Shown: positions 36,253 through 45,912 of the stretch, piece by piece
Layout: each line of letters starts with the position of its first letter
Numbering within the stretch: the first letter of the stretch is position 1
Assembly: GCF_009176725.1 (NCBI RefSeq)
Contig: NZ_AP020337.1
Span: forward strand, 2,542,001 to 2,606,000
Direction: 5' to 3'
Length of the DNA stretch: 64,000 bases
DNA from: Pseudomonas sp. KUIN-1
Lineage (GTDB): Bacteria; Pseudomonadota; Gammaproteobacteria; Pseudomonadales; Pseudomonadaceae
Translations under genes and position numbers: made by a program
The notes under the pieces: generated by a model
What the model was told of the DNA's origin: nothing
Database searches by the model: none
The model's input: the letters and a program-made list of their open reading frames with translations, nothing else

Positions 36253-37353
36253 ATGAGCCAATCGTCCATAAAATTTGCGTACTGGGTCCCGAACGTCAGT
36301 GGCGGGCTGGTCGTCAGCAAGATCGAACAGCGCACCAGCTGGACCATCGACTACAACCGCAAGCTGGCGCAGATCGCCGAGCAGTCCGGCTTCGACTACG
36401 CGCTGACGCAAATCCGCTTTACCGCCGGCTATGGCGCCGAATTCCAGCACGAATCCGTAGCCTTCAGCCACGCACTGTTGGCGGCGACCGAAAAGCTCAA
36501 GGTCATTGCCGCGATATTGCCCGGGCCATGGACCCCGTCGGTTGCCGCCAAGCAACTGGCGACCATTGATCAGCTCACTGCCGGGCGCGTGGCGGTCAAT
36601 ATTGTCAGCGGCTGGTTCAAGGGCGAGTTTCAGGCCATCGGCGAGCCCTGGCTGGAGCATGATGAACGTTATCGGCGCTCCGAGGAGTTCATTCGCGCGC
36701 TCAAGGGGATCTGGACCACCGACAACTTCACCTTCAAGGGTGATTTCTATCGCTTCCACGATTACACCCTCAAGCCCAAGCCGATCCAGCGTCCTCACCC
36801 GGAGATCTTTCAGGGCGGCAGCTCCCGTGCTGCACGTGACATGGCGGCGCGGGTGTCAGACTGGTATTTCACTAACGGCAATACTGTCGAAGGTATCAAG
36901 GCGCAGGTCGATGACATTCGAGCCAAGGCAGCCGCGAACGGGCATTCGGTGAAGATCGGCGTGAATGCCTTCATCATTGCCAGGGATACCGAAGAGGAGG
37001 CGCGGGCCGTGCTGGCCGAAATCGTCGACAAGGCTGACCCGGAAGCCGTCAACGCCTTTGGCGATGCCGCGAAACAGGCCGGCCAGTCGAGTCCGGAAGG
37101 CGAGGGTAACTGGGCCAAATCCACCTTTCAGGATCTGGTGCAGTACAACGATGGCTTCAAGACTAACCTGATTGGCACACCCCGGCAGATTGCCGAGCGC
37201 ATCGTGGAACTCAAGTCCGTTGGCGTAGACCTGGTGCTTTCGGCGTTCCTGCATTTCCAGGAAGAAGTCGCCTATTTCGGCCGGTACGTATTGCCTCTGG
37301 TACGCGAACTGGAAGCTGCTGCACAACGCAAACCTGTCGCCGAGACGGCTTGA
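36253..37353 (+). CDS. sfnG: FMNH2-dependent dimethylsulfone monooxygenase SfnG
   Basis: A 366-residue luciferase-family monooxygenase. Opening KFAYWVPNVSGGLVVSKIEQ and the segments TQIRFTAGYGAEFQHE and RVAVNIVSGWFKGEF are typical of SfnG, which converts dimethylsulfone to methanesulfinate under sulfate limitation. ATG 36253 follows AGAGGAG-like bases. No sfnR or sfnF is next to it, so its flavin reductase and activator must lie elsewhere. A sigma-54 promoter precedes it. Confidence 0.88.
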   Translation: MSQSSIKFAYWVPNVSGGLVVSKIEQRTSWTIDYNRKLAQIAEQSGFDYALTQIRFTAGYGAEFQHESVAFSHALLAATEKLKVIAAILPGPWTPSVAAKQLATIDQLTAGRVAVNIVSGWFKGEFQAIGEPWLEHDERYRRSEEFIRALKGIWTTDNFTFKGDFYRFHDYTLKPKPIQRPHPEIFQGGSSRAARDMAARVSDWYFTNGNTVEGIKAQVDDIRAKAAANGHSVKIGVNAFIIARDTEEEARAVLAEIVDKADPEAVNAFGDAAKQAGQSSPEGEGNWAKSTFQDLVQYNDGFKTNLIGTPRQIAERIVELKSVGVDLVLSAFLHFQEEVAYFGRYVLPLVRELEAAAQRKPVAETA

Positions 37354-37493
37354 CCCCGGCCAATACCGACAACCCCGCCTTGCCCCGGTAAGCCGGTCGC
37401 GCTTACCGCCCGCCATAAAATCAGGCGCCACTGTGATCCAGTGTGCGCCTGTGTCCGTATGTTCAACCCCGATCAACCCATAGACAGTTGTAC

Positions 37494-37538
37494 GTGGCAT
37501 TATGATGCCACTCTCTGGCATGCTTTTATCGATGCCAG
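37494..37538. promoter_or_regulatory. Two adjacent GGCAT/ATGCC inverted repeats
   Basis: GTGGCAT-TATG-ATGCCAC (37494-37511) and CTGGCAT with ATGCCAG 10 bases later (37515-37538) give four half-sites in 45 bp, 60 bp before the diguanylate cyclase gene. They may be operators or a terminator for sfnG; no T tract follows. Confidence 0.4.
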
Positions 37539-37598
37539 GCCTTCCAGGTATGGCCGAGCACTTGCCGACAACGGCAGTTGATAGCGAAAGGATTGTCG

Positions 37599-39266
37599 AT
37601 GGCCCCTGAGCAATCAGGTCCGGTTTTCAGAAAAACCAGATGCACTGGTTCTCACCTGTTGTGGAGGCAAGTTTTGAAACGCGACCTTCGGCTTGCGTCA
37701 TGGCTGATCTTCGTAGTGTGCGCCTGCGTGGTGATGTTGATGGCCTGGCAAGCATGGACCGCACGCCGCAACACCCTGGAAAACATCCAGACCAGCACGA
37801 TCAATCTGGCTGGAGCGCTGAGCACCTACACGGATGGTATTTTCAAGCAAAGCGAGCTGATGCTGATCGGCCTGACGGAGCGTGTCGAAAAGGACGGCGT
37901 CGGGCCTGAACAGATCGAGCGTCTCAGGTGGGTCATTGCGCGTGAAATGGGCGCGCTGCCGCAGATCGATACCGTGTCGCTGTACAACGCCGACGGGTAC
38001 TGCATCTTCTCGAGCAATCCCAAGGTCATTGGCATCAACAGCGGGCAGCGCGAGTTCTTTCAGCACCACCTGCAGATGCCTGACAAAACCCCTTATATCG
38101 GCCCGACGATTCGCAGTCGCGCTTCCGGCGAATGGGTCATATCAGTCAGCAGGCGCATCAATAATCCCGACGCCAGTTTTGCCGGGCTGATGGTCGCGAC
38201 CATCGGTGTCGACCATCTGTTGAAGTTCTACTCGGATATCAAGGTTGGTCGAACCGGCATCATCAGTCTGACGTCGACCGCCGGGCAATTGCGAGTGCGC
38301 TATCCCCATCTGGAGCAGGAGATCGGTCGCGATCTGTCATCGACGCCTATTTTCAAGTCGGAACGCGCCCAAGTGTCCGGTACCGCCCAGTTCGTTTCCA
38401 GGATTGACGGTGTTGCGCGTTTTTATGCGTTCAAACGCAGTGATGTCTACCCGATCGTCACCGTGGTTGCGCTGGGTCAGAAAGAAGCCATGCTCGACTG
38501 GCTGGGTCAGACCAAACAGTCCATTCTGGTCATGCTGGTGCTGCTCGGACTGGTGGTCGGACTCGGCGTTCGTCTGATCGGGCATATTCACAGTCGCATA
38601 CGCGCAGAAGACCAGTTGCTCGATTCCCAGGCGGCCCTGATCCAGCTGAACCAGCACCTGGAGTTGATCGCCTCCGAAGACAAACTGACCGGGCTGGCCA
38701 ATCGCAGACGTTTCGATCAGTTTCTGGAAGTCGAATTCAAGCGCGCCAGACGCGAGCGCAGCCCGCTGTCGTTGATTCTGATCGATGCCGATCATTTCAA
38801 GCGCTATAACGATCATTACGGTCACCTGGCCGGTGACGAATGCCTGATTGCGCTGGCCAGAGTGGTCGAGCAGTTCATTCGTCGTCCCAGTGACGTCGCC
38901 GCCCGTTATGGCGGTGAAGAGATTGCGGTGGTGTTGCCCGGTACTGATGAGTCGAACGCTCGCCAGGTGGCCGAGAAGATCCTGCGGGCGATCCGTGACG
39001 AGCAGATCGAGCATCCCGCCAGCCCGTTTGGCATCGTGACGATCAGCCTCGGTGTTGCGACATTCGTCGGCACGGATCGCCAACTGGATCAGCGCGGCCT
39101 GATCGAGCTTGCCGACCGAGCGTTGTATGCCGCCAAGTCGCAGGGGCGCAACCGGGTGAATGTGGCGTCGGAAATCGCGACCAGTACGTTACCGGCCTGG
39201 ACCCGCGTCAAGTCCGCTACGGACGCGCAAGCCGACACGGAGCCAAGGTCGGGCCAGCGGGATTGA
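37599..39266 (+). CDS. Membrane diguanylate cyclase (dCACHE-GGDEF)
   Basis: A 555-residue sensor enzyme making cyclic di-GMP. TM1 lies at about residues 33-50, a periplasmic CACHE domain at 55-295, TM2 at about 305-325, then a short coiled segment and a GGDEF domain. The domain opens with DKLTGLANRRRF, the active site is GGEEI near residue 438, and an RPSD inhibitory site lies five residues before it, so product inhibition is expected. ATG 37599 follows GAAAGGA; a TTG at 37578 is less likely. The signal is unknown. Confidence 0.92.
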   Translation: MAPEQSGPVFRKTRCTGSHLLWRQVLKRDLRLASWLIFVVCACVVMLMAWQAWTARRNTLENIQTSTINLAGALSTYTDGIFKQSELMLIGLTERVEKDGVGPEQIERLRWVIAREMGALPQIDTVSLYNADGYCIFSSNPKVIGINSGQREFFQHHLQMPDKTPYIGPTIRSRASGEWVISVSRRINNPDASFAGLMVATIGVDHLLKFYSDIKVGRTGIISLTSTAGQLRVRYPHLEQEIGRDLSSTPIFKSERAQVSGTAQFVSRIDGVARFYAFKRSDVYPIVTVVALGQKEAMLDWLGQTKQSILVMLVLLGLVVGLGVRLIGHIHSRIRAEDQLLDSQAALIQLNQHLELIASEDKLTGLANRRRFDQFLEVEFKRARRERSPLSLILIDADHFKRYNDHYGHLAGDECLIALARVVEQFIRRPSDVAARYGGEEIAVVLPGTDESNARQVAEKILRAIRDEQIEHPASPFGIVTISLGVATFVGTDRQLDQRGLIELADRALYAAKSQGRNRVNVASEIATSTLPAWTRVKSATDAQADTEPRSGQRD

Positions 39267-39287
39267 TGCCCGCCGGCCGTCTCTGGC

Positions 39288-42200
39288 CTAGCGCTTCTCA
39301 GGCAGCTGCTGGTCTTCGGTAGCCTGTTGCGCATGCGGTTTGCGGCGCAGCACGGACAGGACCCAGACGAAGAATATCGGCACCAGAACCACGCCCAGCA
39401 GCGTCGCGCTGAGCATGCCGCCGATGACGCCGGTGCCGATGGCGCGCTGGCTTGCCGCCCCCGCGCCGGTAGCCAGGGTCAGCGGCACCACGCCAAGGAT
39501 GAAGGCCAGCGAGGTCATGACAATCGGCCGAAAGCGCAGTCGCGCAGCCTGAAGTGCCGCGTCGCGCAGTGAATGGCCCTGATCCCACAGCTCCTTGGCG
39601 AACTCGACGATGAGAATCGCGTTTTTCGCCGCCAGCCCGATGATGGTGATCAGGCCGACTTTGAAATACACATCGTTGGGCATGCCCACGGCTGTCACGG
39701 CCAGCACGGAACCCAGCGCGCCGACGGGTACGATCAGCATCACCACCAGCGGGATCGCCCAGCTCTCATACAGTGCGACCAGCAGCAGAAACACCACCAG
39801 CAGCGCCAGGCCGAACAGTCCGGCCGCCTGGCCGCTGGCGACTCTTTCCTGATAGGAGAGGCCGGTCCATTCGTAACCGATGCCTTGCGGCAGCCCGGAA
39901 ACGATCCGTTCGATTTCCGCCATTGCCTCGCCGGTACTGACCCCCGGCGCTGCGTCGCCGGAAATCCTGAACGCGGGGTAGCCGTTGTAGCGGGCGATCT
40001 GCACCGGGCCTTGTTCCCAATGCGTCGAAACGAAGGCACCCAGCGGCACCAGCGTGCCGCTGCTATTGGGCACGTAGAGTTTGAGCACGCTTTCCGGGGT
40101 CATTCGCGCACTTTGCTCGGCCTGCACGACCACGCGCTGCTGACGTCCGGCATTGGCAAAGTCACTGATCACCGAGGAGCCGAAGGCGGTGGACAGGGCG
40201 TTGTTGATCGACTCGAAACTCACGCCAAGCGCCCGGGCTTTTTCGCGGTCGATGCTCAGGCGCAATTGCGGCGCTTCGGCCAGACCTTCCATCATCGCGT
40301 AGAGGATCTTCGGATTGCCGTTGGCCTCGCCGAGCAGCTTGTCGCGTGCCGCCAGCAAGGCTTCACGGCCCAGGCCTGCGCGGTCCTGCAGACGCAGCGA
40401 GAAACCGCCCGAGGTGCCCAGGCCGTCGATGGGCGGTGGCGTTACCGCCATCACGGTACCGTCGCCAAGCCCGGCAAAATGCTGGTTGAACGCCGCCGCT
40501 TCTTCAGCCGCCGACTGGCCCTTGCCGCGCTCCGACCAGTCTTTCAGGGTCGGGAACGCAAGACCGGCGTTTTCACCCATGCCCGAGAAGCTGAACCCCA
40601 GCAGCATGGTCACCGCGCCAGTGGCTTCACGGGACAGCATGTAGTTCTCGAGCAATTGCGCGGTGAGGTCGGTACGCGACCGGGTGGCACCGGGAGGCAG
40701 TTGCACGTCGATGATCAGATAGCCCTGATCTTCAACGGGTACAAAGGACTCCGGCAGGCGCAGGTAGAAAAAGCCCAGCAGACCGACGATACCGACGTAC
40801 AGCAGCATGTAGCGGCCGGCGCGCTTGATCATGCTGGAACTGACGCGCTCGTAACGGTGGGTGAACTTGCCGAACAGACGATTGAAACCACCGAAGAAAC
40901 CACGCTTTTCATGGTGCCCGGCCGGGATCGGCTTGAGCAGCGTGGCACACAGCGCCGGGGTGAACGTCAGGGCCAGGAAACCCGAAAACAGAATCGACAC
41001 GGCCAGCGACAGCGAGAACTGCTGGTAGATGACCCCGACCGAGCCGCCCATGAACGCCAGTGGCAGAAACACGGCGGCCAGGACCAGCGTGATGCCGAAA
41101 ATCGCTCCGGAAACCTGCTGCATCGCCTTGACCGTGGCGGCGGCGGGAGAGAGGCCTTCTTCAGCCATGATCCGCTCGACGTTCTCCACCACCACAATGG
41201 CGTCGTCGACCAGAATACCGATGGCCAGCACCATGCCGAACATGGTCATCATGTTCACCGAGAAGCCCATCAGGTACATGATCGCCAGTGTCCCTGCCAG
41301 ACACACCGGGACCACGATGGTCGGGATCAGCGTGTAACGGATGTTTTGCAGAAACAGGAACATCACCAGAAACACCAGCACCATGGCTTCGATGAGGGTG
41401 TAGATGACCTTGTCGATGGCCACGTCGACGAAGCGCGAGGTGTCGTACGGTATCGAAAACCCGACGCCTTCCGGGAAATTGACCGATAGCTCGGTGAGCC
41501 GCTGCTCGACGGCTCTGGCCGTCTGGATCGCGTTGGCACCCGGCGACAGTTGCACGGCACCGGCGACGGCGCGTTGCCCGTTCAGGCGTGATTCGAAGCT
41601 GTAATCCTGGCTGCCGACCGCCACACGCGCCACATCGGACAGGTGCACCGCAGAGCCGTCTTCGTTGGCACGCAGAACGATGCGCCCGAACTCTTCCGGG
41701 TTGTCCAGCGTGCCCTTGACCGCCAGGGTCGCCGTCAATTCCTGCAGTGACGAGGCTGGGCTGCTACCGAAGCTGCCTGCCGGAACCTGCACGTTCTGCG
41801 CCCGGATGGCGGCATTCACGTCGTCGATGGACAAGCCGAAGCCCACCAGCTTCTGCGGATCGATCCAGACCCGCATCGCGGCTTCGGCGGCGAAGAATTG
41901 CAGCCTGCCGACACCGTTCACCCGGCTGATTTCGTTATTGACGTTGCGTGCCGCGTAGTCGGCCAGCGCGACAGTATCCTTGCTGGCCGCGCCGTCCTTG
42001 TAGTTCAGGGTGTAGATCAACAGAAAACCGGAGCTGGCCTGTTCGACCTGCAGGCCCTGGCTGAGGACCGTCTGCGGCAGGCGCGCTTCGGCTTTCTTGA
42101 TACGGTTCTGCACCTCGACCTGAGCCAGGTCCGGGTTGGTGCCCGGCACGAACGTCACGTTGATTTCCGCGCTGCCGGTCGAGTTGCTGGTCGACTCGTA

Positions 42201-42431
42201 ATACAGCATCCCCTTGGCACCGTTGAGCTCGTCCTCGATAACGCTGGTCACCGAATCGACCAGCACTTTCGCGGATGCGCCGGGGTAGGTCGCGGTGATG
42301 GTGATCTGCGGTGGCGCCACGTCCGGATACTGCGCCACGGGCAGGGACGGCAGCGCCATCAGCCCGGCGAGCAGGATGAACAGGGCGAGTACCCAGGCGA
42401 AGTTGGGGCGCTTGATAAAGAAGAGAGACAT
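39288..42431 (-). CDS. mexD: RND multidrug efflux transporter (MexD-like)
   Basis: A 1047-residue inner-membrane proton-drug antiporter, closely resembling MexD throughout (for example LPVAQYPDVAPPQITITATY). Proton-relay residues are present: the Asp pair in GILVDDAIVVVENVER and Lys in LAAKNAILIVEFAKE. The start is ATG 42431 rather than a TTG at 42437, which lies too close to GAGG. The gene ends 22 bp from the convergent diguanylate cyclase gene, so no outer-membrane channel gene follows; one must be borrowed. Confidence 0.93.
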   Translation of the reverse strand: MSLFFIKRPNFAWVLALFILLAGLMALPSLPVAQYPDVAPPQITITATYPGASAKVLVDSVTSVIEDELNGAKGMLYYESTSNSTGSAEINVTFVPGTNPDLAQVEVQNRIKKAEARLPQTVLSQGLQVEQASSGFLLIYTLNYKDGAASKDTVALADYAARNVNNEISRVNGVGRLQFFAAEAAMRVWIDPQKLVGFGLSIDDVNAAIRAQNVQVPAGSFGSSPASSLQELTATLAVKGTLDNPEEFGRIVLRANEDGSAVHLSDVARVAVGSQDYSFESRLNGQRAVAGAVQLSPGANAIQTARAVEQRLTELSVNFPEGVGFSIPYDTSRFVDVAIDKVIYTLIEAMVLVFLVMFLFLQNIRYTLIPTIVVPVCLAGTLAIMYLMGFSVNMMTMFGMVLAIGILVDDAIVVVENVERIMAEEGLSPAAATVKAMQQVSGAIFGITLVLAAVFLPLAFMGGSVGVIYQQFSLSLAVSILFSGFLALTFTPALCATLLKPIPAGHHEKRGFFGGFNRLFGKFTHRYERVSSSMIKRAGRYMLLYVGIVGLLGFFYLRLPESFVPVEDQGYLIIDVQLPPGATRSRTDLTAQLLENYMLSREATGAVTMLLGFSFSGMGENAGLAFPTLKDWSERGKGQSAAEEAAAFNQHFAGLGDGTVMAVTPPPIDGLGTSGGFSLRLQDRAGLGREALLAARDKLLGEANGNPKILYAMMEGLAEAPQLRLSIDREKARALGVSFESINNALSTAFGSSVISDFANAGRQQRVVVQAEQSARMTPESVLKLYVPNSSGTLVPLGAFVSTHWEQGPVQIARYNGYPAFRISGDAAPGVSTGEAMAEIERIVSGLPQGIGYEWTGLSYQERVASGQAAGLFGLALLVVFLLLVALYESWAIPLVVMLIVPVGALGSVLAVTAVGMPNDVYFKVGLITIIGLAAKNAILIVEFAKELWDQGHSLRDAALQAARLRFRPIVMTSLAFILGVVPLTLATGAGAASQRAIGTGVIGGMLSATLLGVVLVPIFFVWVLSVLRRKPHAQQATEDQQLPEKR

Positions 42432-42464
42432 GGACAATGATCCTCGGTCGCGCTGAAGGCGGCT

Positions 42465-43625
42465 TTATTGCGCCTTGGCCTGCGGCTGGGCGGAGGGCGA
42501 TTTGCGGGCGACCTTGTCACCGGCGCTGAGCCCGGTCATGTTGCCGACAATGACCTGTTCGCCTGCCTTCAGGCCTTCGGTGATCTGCCAGCGCGAATCC
42601 TGCATCGCCCCGGTTTTGACCGGACGCGCTTCGACCGTGCCGTCCTGGGCAATCACCAGCACGCGGGCGGCACCGTCACCGGAGCGCTGAACGGCACGTT
42701 GCGGAACAAGAATGGCGTTGCTGTCGACGCGTTGCGGTGTGCGTACCCGCACGTACATACCGGGCAGCAGCACGCCCTTGGGATTGGCAAAGCGGGCCCG
42801 CAACGACACCTGGCCGGTGGTCCGGTCTACTGCAACATCGGTAAACAGCAGGGTGCCGGTGCTCGTGTAGTCGGTGCCGTCGACACTCAGCGACAACGCG
42901 TCTTCGCCACCCTTGGGCAAGCGGCCTTCCTGTATTGCAGCGCGCATCTGCAAGGCCTCGGCAGCCGGCTGGGTGAAGTCGGCGTAGACCGGGTCGAGTT
43001 GTTGAATGGTGGCCAGCAGGGTGGTTTCGCCCTGACCGACCAGCGCGCCCTCGGTGACCATCGCGCGGCCGATGCGGCCCGAAATCGGCGCCTTGACGGT
43101 GGCATAGCCCAGGTTCAGCCTGGCTGTTTCCACATCGGCCTCGGCTGAACGCTTCGCTGCGACAGCGTTTTGCAGCGCGGAGCGGGCCGTGTCGAAGGTC
43201 TGACGACTCACCGCTTCAATTTCCACCAGCGACTCATAGCGCTTGACCGTAGCCTGAGTCTCGAACAACGTGGCCTGGGTCCGTGCCAGATCTCCCTGCG
43301 CCTTGGACAGCGCGGCCTTGAACGGCGCCGGATCAATCTGGAACAGCACTGCGCCGGCTTTCACGTCGGCGCCTTCCTCGAAGTTGCGGCTCAGCACGAT
43401 ACCGGCCACCCGGGCACGAACCTGCGCCACACGCACGGGTTCGATACGGCCGGGCAATTCGTCAACCACTGTGAACGATTCGGTGTTGACGGTAATGGCT
43501 TCCACCTCTTTGGGCGCTGTTGATGCAGCGTGATCCTGCTGCTGTTTCTGCTCGCACCCGGACAGACCCAACGCTGCCAGCAGGGCTACTGCAGGCATGA
43601 CACGCCAATCGCTGAAACTACTCAT
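42465..43625 (-). CDS. mexC: RND efflux membrane-fusion protein (MexC-like)
   Basis: A 386-residue periplasmic adaptor, anchored as a lipoprotein (lipobox LSGC, Cys24). It has the usual hairpin (about residues 95-165), lipoyl-type and beta-barrel domains (VKAPISGRIGRAMVTEGALV). It lies 33 bp before the MexD-like gene in one operon, and diverges from a TetR-family gene across a region holding a perfect 18-bp palindrome. Confidence 0.92.
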   Translation of the reverse strand: MSSFSDWRVMPAVALLAALGLSGCEQKQQQDHAASTAPKEVEAITVNTESFTVVDELPGRIEPVRVAQVRARVAGIVLSRNFEEGADVKAGAVLFQIDPAPFKAALSKAQGDLARTQATLFETQATVKRYESLVEIEAVSRQTFDTARSALQNAVAAKRSAEADVETARLNLGYATVKAPISGRIGRAMVTEGALVGQGETTLLATIQQLDPVYADFTQPAAEALQMRAAIQEGRLPKGGEDALSLSVDGTDYTSTGTLLFTDVAVDRTTGQVSLRARFANPKGVLLPGMYVRVRTPQRVDSNAILVPQRAVQRSGDGAARVLVIAQDGTVEARPVKTGAMQDSRWQITEGLKAGEQVIVGNMTGLSAGDKVARKSPSAQPQAKAQ

Positions 43626-43685
43626 CGTTCACCCGGCCGCAGCCATCAGATGCTAAAGCCGAGAATGATCCACTCTGAAAGGCGA

Positions 43686-43703
43686 TGAGTCAATATTGAC
43701 TCA
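43686..43703. promoter_or_regulatory. Palindromic operator between mexC-like and tetR genes
   Basis: TGAGTCAATATTGACTCA is a perfect 18-bp palindrome in the 177-bp divergent region; TTAGTGACTAA follows at 43711. Its size and place suit a TetR-dimer site controlling both genes. Binding is inferred. Confidence 0.68.
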
Positions 43704-43802
43704 CATGAGGCTTTAGTGACTAATTGTGTATAGGCTTTGAGAACGCGGTAAGGTTTCTGCACAATGCGCCGCCTGCCACTTAGACGAGTTGAAGACGTAC
43801 CA

Positions 43803-44354
43803 ATGGAATTACCTGCTGACGACAAATTTCTGAAGGCCCTGGCCGTTGCGCTGGTTGACCATTCCAACGGTACGCTCAAGGATATTGCTCAGGCAGCTGG
43901 CGTCAGCAAGGCGACGCTCAACCGCTTCTGCGGCACCCGCGCCAACCTCGTGGAACTGCTGCTCAATCACGCCTCGGACCTGATGAACCAGATGGTCGCC
44001 GACGCGGATCTGCAGCATGCTCCGCCGCTGGAAGCGCTTCAGCGGCTGGTCGACAACCACCTCATGCACCGCGAAATGCTGGTCTTTCTGGTATTCCAGT
44101 GGCGCCCGGATTCGCTCGATGAAAGCAGCGGTGGGCGCCGCTGGTTGCCTTACTCCGACGCCCTCGATGCGTTTTTCCTGCGCGGTCAGCGTGAAGGTCT
44201 GTTCCGGATCGACGTCGGTGCCGCTGTCCTTACCGAAATGTTCGCAGCGCTGCTCTCCGGGATGGTCGACGCCGAACGCCGCGGCCGTGTGGCACGCGTC
44301 GGCATGGGCGCTTTGGTGACCCAGTTTTTCCTGCAGGGCGCGGCGGCACGATAA
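43803..44354 (+). CDS. TetR-family regulator of the MexCD-like pump
   Basis: A 183-residue TetR-type repressor. The N-terminal HTH contains GTLKDIAQAAGVSKATLNRF; the rest is a helical ligand domain. ATG 43803 is preferred over an in-frame extension to 43764. It is divergent from the pump operon. In P. aeruginosa mexCD-oprJ is controlled by NfxB, which has a LacI/TetR-like HTH, so a similar repressor role is expected here. Confidence 0.85.
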   Translation: MELPADDKFLKALAVALVDHSNGTLKDIAQAAGVSKATLNRFCGTRANLVELLLNHASDLMNQMVADADLQHAPPLEALQRLVDNHLMHREMLVFLVFQWRPDSLDESSGGRRWLPYSDALDAFFLRGQREGLFRIDVGAAVLTEMFAALLSGMVDAERRGRVARVGMGALVTQFFLQGAAAR

Positions 44355-44528
44355 GCAGGCCTGTGCTGTTTTGTCGCATGACCTATTGCAGCCCATGAGC
44401 GCGACGTTTGCGCGTCTGCTCATGCCTTGATACAGGATTGGCGGTATTCCCCATTGTCCTTGAGTGGTAAATTCGCCGCCTTTGAATTTGTCTGAATCCA
44501 CGCGCCTTATCCTCAGGGGACGCATGAC

Positions 44529-45134
44529 ATGACGCAACATCTGACACGCCGCGAGGTGGTCGCAGGCCTCTCGTTGCTGAGCCTTGGCCTGCTGACCGGC
44601 TGCGGCAGTTCCAACGCACTGCCGTTCAAGCACGGCAAGGACATGAGCAACGAGATTGTCGGCCGCAACTTCCGGCTCAAGGATTCGCAAGGCAACGTCA
44701 AGACCTTGTCCAGCTTTCGCGGCCTCATGCCGATGATCTTCTTCGGTTTCACCCAGTGCCCGGCCATCTGCCCCACGGCGCTGGCGCGGGCTGCGCAGAT
44801 CAGGAAACTGATGGGCGAGGAGGGAAAAACGCTGCAGGTGGTGTTCATTACCCTGGACCCGGAGCGCGACACGCCCGAAGTGATCGACGCCTACGTGAAG
44901 GCCTTCGATCCGACCTTTGTCGCACTGTCCGGCACGCTTGAAGAAACGGCGGCAACGGCCAAGGAGTTCGGCGTATTCTTCGAGAAGGTCCCGCTGGGTG
45001 ACACCTACACGATCTCGCACACTGCCACCAGTTACGTTTACGACACCCGCGGTGTATTGCGCCTGGGCTTGTCGCACAGGCTGTCCGCCCAACAATGCAC
45101 CGAAGATCTGCTCACTTTGATGGAAGTATGCTGA
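44529..45134 (+). CDS. SCO1/SenC-family copper chaperone lipoprotein
   Basis: A 201-residue thioredoxin-fold protein that delivers copper to cytochrome oxidase or acts as a thiol reductase. A lipobox (LLTGC) ends the signal peptide; the copper motif CPAIC and the later His (ISHTATSYVYD) are intact. ATG 44529 lies in an upstream region without clear operators. It is coupled to the PCuAC gene by an ATGA overlap. Confidence 0.92.
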   Translation: MTQHLTRREVVAGLSLLSLGLLTGCGSSNALPFKHGKDMSNEIVGRNFRLKDSQGNVKTLSSFRGLMPMIFFGFTQCPAICPTALARAAQIRKLMGEEGKTLQVVFITLDPERDTPEVIDAYVKAFDPTFVALSGTLEETAATAKEFGVFFEKVPLGDTYTISHTATSYVYDTRGVLRLGLSHRLSAQQCTEDLLTLMEVC

Positions 45135-45622
45135 TGACCGTTCTGATTCGTAACGTCGCAAAACCGCTGTTGCTGACCCTTTCGCTGTTGGGCCTGAGCG
45201 CTCAGGCCCTGGCCGAAACACACGTCGATGACGCCTGGGTGCGTGCCACCGTGCCGGGCCAGTCCGCCACGGGTGCGTTCATGCGCATCACTGCGGACAC
45301 CGACAGCAAGCTGGTCGACGTTGCTTCACCCGTTGCGAAAACCGTGCAGATCCATGAGATGAGCATGAAAGGCGATGTGATGAGCATGCAGCGCGTCAAC
45401 TCGGTCGACCTGCCGGCCGGCAAACCGGTGATGCTCGATTCCGACGGCTACCACGTGATGTTCATGGGCCTGGCCGCCCAGGTCAAAGAAGGCGACCAGG
45501 TGCCTCTGACCCTGACCGTGGAAGACGCCAAGGGCGCGAAGCAATCGATCCAGGTCAGCGCAGTCGCCAGGTCACTGACCAGCGACGAGCACAGCAGCCA
45601 CGGCGATCACAGCGGCCATTGA
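45134..45622 (+). CDS. Periplasmic copper chaperone PCuAC
   Basis: A 162-residue secreted protein (signal ends SAQALA) with the copper motif H(M)X10MX21HXM: QIHEMSMKGDVMSM and later YHVMFMGL. A His-rich tail (DEHSSHGDHSGH) could hold extra Cu(II). ATG 45134 overlaps the SCO stop and is spaced 7 bases from GGAAG; ATG 45128 is too close. PCuAC hands Cu(I) to SCO or to the CuA site of cytochrome oxidase. Confidence 0.92.
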   Translation: MTVLIRNVAKPLLLTLSLLGLSAQALAETHVDDAWVRATVPGQSATGAFMRITADTDSKLVDVASPVAKTVQIHEMSMKGDVMSMQRVNSVDLPAGKPVMLDSDGYHVMFMGLAAQVKEGDQVPLTLTVEDAKGAKQSIQVSAVARSLTSDEHSSHGDHSGH

Positions 45623-45650
45623 GCCTGTAGCCGGACGCGGAGCGTCGAGT

Positions 45651-45912
45651 GATCTACCTGACGACTATCGTTCCTCACGCTCCAGTGGAATGCCTTTCGT
45701 GACGCTCCGCGTCACTCTGCGCCGCACTGCACATTCAGGGGAGGACGCAGAGCGTCCAGAACGGCATGCCCACGCGGAGCGTCGGCACGATATGATCTGC
45801 CTGACGACTATCGTTCCTCACGCTCCGGCGTGGGAATGCCTTTCGTGACGCTCCGCGTCACAACTCTGCGCCGCACTGCACATTCAAGAGCTGACGCGGA
45901 ACGTCGGCACCC
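45651..45912. repeat. REP cluster, tandem duplicate of a ~143-bp unit
   Basis: Two near-identical units begin with GATCTACCTGACGACTATCG at 45651 and GATCTGCCTGACGACTATCG at 45794. Each contains a CACGCTCC palindrome, GTGACGCTCCGCGTCAC and CTGCGCCGCACTGCACATTC. The first unit has an additional inverted REP. They fill most of the 504-bp gap before tonB; no gene is seen, and the last 200 bp is AT-richer and probably carries the tonB promoter. Confidence 0.78.

Noticed and set aside
39573..41489. Plus-strand 638-codon frame opposite the MexD-like gene
   Set aside because: His/Gln/Arg-rich shadow of a highly conserved RND transporter.
43809..45221. Minus-strand 470-codon frame spanning the TetR and SCO genes
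   Set aside because: It crosses two well-supported genes and their gap and has no recognisable domain.
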